Assembly: GCA_904420095.1 (NCBI GenBank)
Contig: CAJFUB010000024.1
Coordinates: forward strand, 1 to 38,523
Origin: an uncultured Clostridia bacterium
Lineage (GTDB): Bacteria > Bacillota > Clostridia > UBA1212 > UBA1255
Length of the DNA stretch: 38,523 nt
Direction of reading: 5' to 3'
Numbering within the stretch: position 1 is the stretch's first letter; each line of letters begins with the position of its first letter. The notes under the pieces are model-generated. The model did no database searches. It had not been told where the DNA came from and was given only the letters and a program-made list of their open reading frames with translations. This document shows positions 33,876 through 38,523 of the stretch, piece after piece. Both the position numbers and the translations under genes were made by a program.

Positions 33876-33910
33876 GATGACGTTGTATTAAAAATAAATG
33901 TCGGAGGGGC
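33849..33910 (+). repeat. 10-bp inverted repeat able to mask the ribosome binding site
   Basis: GCCCCTCCGA (33849-33858) is the exact complement of TCGGAGGGGC (33901-33910). The right arm contains the GGAGG ribosome binding site of the LRR-dockerin gene. The left arm lies in the promoter's -35 region, so it is present only in transcripts coming from upstream. Confidence 0.6.
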
Positions 33911-33913
33911 GTC

Positions 33914-35116
33914 ATGCGAAAATTTTTATACGCGTTTCTGATCTGCGGGATATTTTATTTCTCCGTTTCCCTGTTTTCCTGCCGCGCGGCGGAACCTTTT
34001 GCGTATGAGCTGCTTGAGGATGGAACGGCTGTCCTGACCGCCTATACAGGCCGCAGCACGGAGGTCGTAATTCCGGCGGAGCTGGGCGGCGTTCCCGTGC
34101 GGGAGATCGGGGAGGAAGCCTTTCTGGGCTGCGAGCGGATCACAAAGGTCACAATCCCAGAGGGAATCACGCGTATCGGAAACTATGCATTTGAATATTG
34201 TTCCTCTCTTGCTGTGGTCGAGCTCCCGGAAAGCCTGCTGGAGATCGGATACGGAGCTTTTAAAAACTGCGCCGCGCTAAGAGAAATGGTGCTTCCGGAA
34301 AATATTTATGATTTAGATTCCTGTATTTTTGAAAACTGCATATCACTGGAGCACGTCGTGTTTCCCGAAAAAATCACACGGGTTCCAAAGGGGACGTTTA
34401 AAAATTGCACGTCGCTGCGCGAGGCCGTGCTTGCGGCCGAGACAAAGGGCGTGCTGGAAGCGGCCTTCAGCGGCTGTACGAATCTGCAAGCCTTCGGCGC
34501 TGCAAAAAGCTTTGGCTTCGTGTCCGATTATGCTTTTGAAGGCTGCGCGGGACTGCAAGATTTTACTTTTGAAGGCGGAACGCTGACGGTCGGAGCCGGC
34601 GCTTTTTCAGGATGCCGGAATCTCAACAGAGTAAGATTCATCGGTGATTTTAATGAATCTGCCATTCAATGGGGCGCTTTTTATGGATGCTCCGCGCTGC
34701 CCTCCGCGGTGCTTCCGGAAGGCATTTACAGAATTGAGGGATATGCCTTTGCTGCGTGTCCGAATTTGAAAACGCTCTGGATGCCGGATGGATTTTACTA
34801 TATCGGAAGCCATCTGCTCGCAGGCTGCGGCAGCTTTGAAACGATGTATGTGCAGGAAGGCTCCAGCGCGTTTTCCTACGCCATTTTGCATGAAATTCCA
34901 TATAAAATCCGTGCGCTTTTATACGGAGACGTCGACAGAAACGGGGAAATCAACGGGATCGATGCGGGCCTGCTGCTTCAGTATCTGGCAGATTGGGATG
35001 TGCTCCTTGATTTGGCTGCGGCCGACGTCAACTGTGACGGAAAAGTGAACGGAATCGACGTCAGTATGATTTTACAATATCTAGCGGATTGGGACATAGA
35101 ACTGGGAAAACCGTAA
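33914..35116 (+). CDS. Exported BspA-type leucine-rich-repeat protein with C-terminal dockerin
   Basis: The 400-residue protein has a signal peptide (hydrophobic residues 5-22; SLFSC could be an atypical lipobox, otherwise cleavage near RAAE). About twelve LRR_5 repeats of roughly 23 residues follow (for example ITRIGNYAFEYCSSLAVVEL). The C-terminus is a type I dockerin with two calcium-binding repeats, DVDRNGEINGIDAGLLLQYL and DVNCDGKVNGIDVSMILQYL, each followed by ADWD. BspA-like repeats commonly mediate adhesion; the dockerin should bind a cohesin such as those encoded at 37.4 kb. It has its own promoter and GGAGG. Binding partner is inferred. Confidence 0.88.
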   Translation: MRKFLYAFLICGIFYFSVSLFSCRAAEPFAYELLEDGTAVLTAYTGRSTEVVIPAELGGVPVREIGEEAFLGCERITKVTIPEGITRIGNYAFEYCSSLAVVELPESLLEIGYGAFKNCAALREMVLPENIYDLDSCIFENCISLEHVVFPEKITRVPKGTFKNCTSLREAVLAAETKGVLEAAFSGCTNLQAFGAAKSFGFVSDYAFEGCAGLQDFTFEGGTLTVGAGAFSGCRNLNRVRFIGDFNESAIQWGAFYGCSALPSAVLPEGIYRIEGYAFAACPNLKTLWMPDGFYYIGSHLLAGCGSFETMYVQEGSSAFSYAILHEIPYKIRALLYGDVDRNGEINGIDAGLLLQYLADWDVLLDLAAADVNCDGKVNGIDVSMILQYLADWDIELGKP

Positions 35117-35160
35117 AAAAATGTTATACTTTGATTGTTAAATTTTAAAAAAATCCGGAT

Positions 35161-35193
35161 GAGTCGCCGTTTCTTGTTGACTTACGGCGGCTC
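35161..35193. repeat. Inverted repeat overlapping the next promoter's -35 box
   Basis: GAGTCGCCGT (35161-35170) pairs with ACGGCGGCTC (35184-35193), one G-U pair, 13-base loop. It could act as a T-less terminator for the LRR gene or as an operator, because it spans the -35 region and spacer of the next promoter. Confidence 0.45.
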
Positions 35194-35205
35194 TGTTGAT
35201 ATAAT
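35177..35205 (+). promoter_or_regulatory. Strong SigA-type promoter
   Basis: TTGACT (35177-35182), 17 bases, consensus TATAAT (35200-35205), 67 bases before ATG 35272. Confidence 0.8.
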
Positions 35206-35271
35206 ACGGTCAAATAATTGTCATAAATATATGTCAATGAGTTTTGATAAATTTTTATGGAGGTATTAAAT

Positions 35272-37260
35272 ATGAAAAGATCCGTTTCTTTACTGGTCGT
35301 CCTGGCAATGATCGTAACGACGTTTGCCGGCTTTGCGACGGTCGCTGCGCAAGACGACTTTGCGATCAACTTTGATTCCGCATTCGGACTCGGTTCGATC
35401 TCGGCGACGCCGACGGCGCAGGAACACACGTTCTTCTATACGAAGGGCGAGTCGAAGACCGCGGGCGGCTGGTTCGGCGGAGCGTTCCCCGAGGGAACAA
35501 CGCTGATCTACACAATTAATGACGGCGCGGAGCAGGCGATCGGCACGTCGAATGCTGAAGAGGCAGTTCAGAACGCCGTAAAGGGAATTGTAAAGGACGC
35601 GACGCTGTTCTACCGCTTCAGCATGGATCTGACGCAGACGCTGAACGACTCTTATCAGGAGGGCGTTGCGCAGAACGTAGAAATTTATGCCAAGAAGCCG
35701 GACGGAAGCAAGGTTCTTCTTGCAACCTTTAAGACGGACCTTGCAAAGAAGGTTTCGCTGGATAAGGCGCTTTTCTACGAGGGAGACCCTATTACCGTTA
35801 CTTATAACAACGCCGACGCGGAGAACAACGACTGGCTCTGCATCTACAAGGAACCGGAGGAAGGTCAGGAGTACGGACCTCAGCCGAACGACTACGTGTC
35901 GGAGCAGTATGCGTATGTCGACGGAAGCGGAACGGTTGTTTTCAACGATCCGCAGAACGCTGTGGAGGGCAACGACAGAACCGCAGTGCCCATAGGGGAA
36001 GATGACTATAGTCAGAATATTATCGTATACAATAAGGACTCCATTTCCACGCTGGCTCCGGGAAAGTATCACGCGGTGATCCTGGGCGGAGAGAGCTGGT
36101 ATGACGTTGAATGTGAAAAAGTGGAGTTCGAGGTAATTGCAAAAGATCTCATTACGGCGGAAAACGGCGATTATACGGTCAATCTTTCGCTGCTTGAGGG
36201 CGTTTCGCAGAACTGGGCGAGCCATGGCTATCCGGATCTAATATCGCAGAACCTTGGCTACAACAACAGCTGGCCGATCGGTTTGTTTGATCTTTCCGGC
36301 TTCGAGTCCGTAGAGGTCACTTATGCCACGGACATGGGCTTTGAGGCAAAGAAAGAAGATATGACGCTGACTTCCTGCTTCGCGCTGATGTCCGAGAACG
36401 TGACGATCGGCTGCGCAAATCAGACGGAATATTCTAACGCCGATAAGATCATTGCGCTGGCGAACTGCACGGATGCGTCCGTCCTGAATCCCGATGCTGC
36501 CAGCTGGGCACGGGGCGAACGCACCGCCGTCATCGACGTGTCGGAGAGCACCTATCAGGGTCCCATTGCTCTTTCTCACTTCAATTCCACAGGAAATACA
36601 GCGCTTGTTGTAGGAATCAAATTCATTGCGAAGGAGCAGCCTGCGGACGAGAAAACCATTTCCATGGAGAAGACGACGTACGAAGTCGGCGAGCCGATCC
36701 AGATTTCGTATACAGGTGCGGTACGGGACAACTCCGACTGGCTTTGCATTTATGCAGGCGCCGATTCGACATACGGAGAAGAGGGCGGACCGATCTCCGT
36801 TCAATATGCGTATATCGGCGGAGATGGAACGATCGTTTTCAATGATCCGCAGAATCAGGTAGAGGGCAACGACAGAACGGCGACCTCTTCGGAGCTTGAT
36901 AAGGCATATAACGAAACGGATAAGATTTTCTTCCAGGTTGGAAAGGACACGCCTCTGCCGGTGCTTCCCGCAGGAACGTACCACGCGGTGATCCTGGGCG
37001 GAGAAAGCTGGTATAACGTAGAATCCGACAAAATTGTGTTCACTGTAGAAGAGAAAATAATCGGCGATGCGAACGGAGACGATGTGGTGAACGGCGCGGA
37101 CGCAACGCTGCTGCTGCAATATCTTGCGGAATGGGATGTTGTCGTCGATGAATCAAATGCTGACGTCAACTGTGACGGCGAACTCAACGGGAAGGACGCA
37201 ACGCTGCTGCTGCAGTATCTTGCGGATTGGGACGTTGAACTTGGCCCTCAGACGGCGTGA
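35272..37260 (+). CDS. Exported protein with duplicated domain and C-terminal dockerin
   Basis: The 662-residue protein has a signal peptide (residues 1 to about 26, ending FATVAAQ). A domain occurs twice, at about residues 159-289 and 462-594. Both copies share NDWLCIY or SDWLCIY, QYAY, VFNDPQN, VEGNDRTA and YHAVILGGESWY. A different domain (about 298-457, with GYNNSWPIGLFDLSGF) resembles a carbohydrate-binding beta sandwich but is not firmly recognised. A type I dockerin closes the protein (DANGDDVVNGADATLLLQYL and DVNCDGELNGKDATLLLQYL). ATG 35272 is chosen because ATG 35257 holds the GGAGG that serves it. No catalytic domain is visible; it may be a binding or structural subunit. Confidence 0.82.
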   Translation: MKRSVSLLVVLAMIVTTFAGFATVAAQDDFAINFDSAFGLGSISATPTAQEHTFFYTKGESKTAGGWFGGAFPEGTTLIYTINDGAEQAIGTSNAEEAVQNAVKGIVKDATLFYRFSMDLTQTLNDSYQEGVAQNVEIYAKKPDGSKVLLATFKTDLAKKVSLDKALFYEGDPITVTYNNADAENNDWLCIYKEPEEGQEYGPQPNDYVSEQYAYVDGSGTVVFNDPQNAVEGNDRTAVPIGEDDYSQNIIVYNKDSISTLAPGKYHAVILGGESWYDVECEKVEFEVIAKDLITAENGDYTVNLSLLEGVSQNWASHGYPDLISQNLGYNNSWPIGLFDLSGFESVEVTYATDMGFEAKKEDMTLTSCFALMSENVTIGCANQTEYSNADKIIALANCTDASVLNPDAASWARGERTAVIDVSESTYQGPIALSHFNSTGNTALVVGIKFIAKEQPADEKTISMEKTTYEVGEPIQISYTGAVRDNSDWLCIYAGADSTYGEEGGPISVQYAYIGGDGTIVFNDPQNQVEGNDRTATSSELDKAYNETDKIFFQVGKDTPLPVLPAGTYHAVILGGESWYNVESDKIVFTVEEKIIGDANGDDVVNGADATLLLQYLAEWDVVVDESNADVNCDGELNGKDATLLLQYLADWDVELGPQTA

Positions 37261-37290
37261 ACGGATATTTCATAACGAAGAATAGAACCG

Positions 37291-37321
37291 TCCCGCGGCT
37301 TCATAGTGCGGAGCCGCGGGA
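37291..37321. repeat. 10-bp perfect hairpin between the dockerin and cohesin genes
   Basis: TCCCGCGGCT (37291-37300) pairs with AGCCGCGGGA (37312-37321). No T-tract follows, and no new promoter is evident before the cohesin gene. It may partly end the mRNA or stabilise the upstream message, letting one transcript give unequal protein amounts. Confidence 0.6.
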
Positions 37322-37354
37322 GAAATGGAACAAGGAAAAACGGAGGCAAAAATT

Positions 37355-38523
37355 ATGAAAAAAATGATTTCGATTGTGCTGGCTCTGTTCGTATGCATTT
37401 CGTCGATGGGAATGTTTGGCATTCTTGCAGACGGCGAGGTTCAGGTACAGGCCGGTACGGTTCAGGGCGCGTCGGGAGATACGGTAGAAGTAGAACTGAC
37501 GCTGACGGGAAATCCGGGACTGAGCTATCTGAAGCTGAGAATCGGATATGACGCGAGCGTGCTGACGCTTACGAATGCGGAAAATACTGGTGCTTTGGGA
37601 ACTGCGGATTTCACGGCAAGCGAGAATTTCGGAAAGAATCCGTACGTGCTGACATGGGCAAGCGCTTCCAATCTGGAAGGGAACGGCGTGATTGCAAAGC
37701 TGACGTTCGAGATCGATGAAGATGCGGCGAGCGGAAGCTCGGAAATCACGGTAGAGTGTGCGGACAGCAATAACGAGGATTTGCAGGACGTAGCGGTAAC
37801 GACGGTGAACGGAAGCGTAGAAATCAGCTCGATTAAGCCGGAGTTCGTGCTCGGAAATGCGGAAGGCTCGATCGGAGATACAGTGGAGGTTGCGCTGACG
37901 CTGAACAACAACCCCGGCATATCGTATTTCAAGGTTCAGGTTGGGTACGATGCGGAGAAGCTTGCGCTGTCGGAAGTAAAGACAAATTCCAATTTCAGCT
38001 TGACGCGCGGCAATCCGGAGAGGAACCCGTATTCGGTGGTCTTTTCTTCGGCCGACGGCTTTAATCAGGATCCTCCTGTGAACGGAGAGGTCTGTGTTTT
38101 GGTATTTGAGATACTGGATAAAACATCTTCGATCGGAACGAGCGATTTGCAGCTGCTGATTGAGGAAGTGGATTCTTCGGTCAATCCGGGAGAGATCTTT
38201 AATATCACAGACCGGTTCAGCGGAACAAGCGGTTCAGTGCAGATTAACGACGTGGACTGCGAGCATAACTTCACGATCGTTTCGGTAGACGACAATCAGC
38301 ATAAAAAGGTATGCTCCATCTGCGAGAGAGAATATTTTGAAGCCCACACATGGGACGAAGGCAAAGTGACGAAGGAACCGTCCTGCACGGAAGCGGGCGT
38401 GAAGACGTACAGCTGCCCGGTGTGCGACGGAACGAAGACGGAAACCATTGCTGCTCTGGATCACGATTGGGACGAGGGCAAAGTGACGAAGGAACCGTCC
38501 TGCACAGAAGCGGGCGAGAAGAC
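37355..38523 (+). CDS. Exported protein with two cohesin domains and Cys-rich repeats (partial)
   Basis: The open frame runs to the end of the window (389 codons, no stop). A signal peptide (MKKMISIVLALFVCISSMGM) is followed by a cohesin domain at about residues 28-154 (ASGDTVEVELTLTGNPGLSY, LKLRIGYD). A second lies at about 158-300 (SIGDTVEVALTLNNNPGISY, FKVQVGYD). After CEHNFTIV, Cys-rich repeats begin with WDEGKVTKEPSCTEAG and CPVCDGTKTE. Cohesins bind dockerins in cellulosome-like complexes, and the two preceding exported proteins carry dockerins, so this could be their local scaffold. ATG 37355 follows CGGAGG. Any anchoring domain would lie beyond the window. Confidence 0.88.
   Translation, partial: MKKMISIVLALFVCISSMGMFGILADGEVQVQAGTVQGASGDTVEVELTLTGNPGLSYLKLRIGYDASVLTLTNAENTGALGTADFTASENFGKNPYVLTWASASNLEGNGVIAKLTFEIDEDAASGSSEITVECADSNNEDLQDVAVTTVNGSVEISSIKPEFVLGNAEGSIGDTVEVALTLNNNPGISYFKVQVGYDAEKLALSEVKTNSNFSLTRGNPERNPYSVVFSSADGFNQDPPVNGEVCVLVFEILDKTSSIGTSDLQLLIEEVDSSVNPGEIFNITDRFSGTSGSVQINDVDCEHNFTIVSVDDNQHKKVCSICEREYFEAHTWDEGKVTKEPSCTEAGVKTYSCPVCDGTKTETIAALDHDWDEGKVTKEPSCTEAGEK
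38351..38523 (+). repeat. Tandem 117-base (39-residue) coding repeat, continues past the window
   Basis: The unit starting at 38351 recurs at 38468 almost unchanged over the visible 56 bases. It encodes a 39-residue Cys-x2-Cys repeat seen in clostridial surface proteins. The number of copies cannot be told. Confidence 0.75.

Noticed and set aside
35290..37119. Two long minus-strand frames opposite the dockerin protein
   Set aside because: The plus strand has a signal peptide, repeated domains and a dockerin. The minus frames are Arg/Val-rich mirror products.
1..38523. tRNA or rRNA genes
   Set aside because: No cloverleaf with a T-loop GTTCRANNC pattern or rRNA-like stretch was noticed by eye. 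A dedicated scan could not be run.

Overview
The window looks like a chromosome segment from an anaerobic member of the Bacillota, class Clostridia, probably a gut or rumen type. The reasons are the gene set and order (darA-holB-ricT; priA-def-fmt-rlmN-prpC-prkC-rsgA-rpe), Gram-positive promoters and AGGAGG-type ribosome binding sites, and dockerin- and cohesin-bearing secreted proteins. I cannot name a genus from sequence alone.

Region 1 (1 to about 12.75 kb) is an AT-rich accessory island. It holds a truncated DUF2971 gene, a transposon-type tnpV, a tandem-HTH regulator, two GNAT acetyltransferases (one like streptothricin acetyltransferases), and an HxlR regulator divergent from a three-gene flavin-reductase/flavodoxin-fold operon. 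A gene graveyard follows, with frameshifted remnants of a nitroreductase, an NTF2/lumazine-binding-like protein, an AbiEi/AbiEii type IV toxin-antitoxin pair and a MazG-like pyrophosphohydrolase. Next come an intact two-gene ABC exporter and a third GNAT. Three diverged copies of a repeat of up to about 200 bp (near 2.3, 7.45 and 12.0 kb), all in the same orientation, each sit just 5' of a small accessory gene. This is the most unusual structural signal in the island.

Region 2 (12.76 to 18.55 kb) starts with a GrpB/trans-aconitate-methyltransferase fusion and two unrecognised proteins. An aldo/keto reductase and the darA-holB-ricT operon follow, closed by a strong terminator.

Region 3 (18.55 to 21.75 kb) carries a solitary type I-C-like cas1, with its own promoter and a long leader but no cas2, effector genes or CRISPR array in view. 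An NCS2 uracil/xanthine permease with a hydrophilic insert follows.

Region 4 (21.84 to 33.84 kb) is a tightly packed housekeeping cluster: a small P-loop protein, priA, def, fmt, rlmN, prpC, prkC, rsgA, rpe, an aminotransferase and a GH99-like protein, with many overlaps. It links replication restart, protein N-terminal formylation and deformylation, ribosome maturation and PASTA-kinase signalling. rsmB, usual between fmt and rlmN, is absent. PrkC has its third PASTA repeat split by a Pro/Thr/Ser-rich insert.

Region 5 (33.84 kb to the end) encodes three exported proteins: a BspA-type leucine-rich-repeat protein with a C-terminal dockerin, a protein with two copies of a novel-looking domain plus a dockerin, and a protein with two cohesin domains followed by Cys-rich 39-residue repeats that run off the window. 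Together they could form a small cell-surface cohesin-dockerin assembly.
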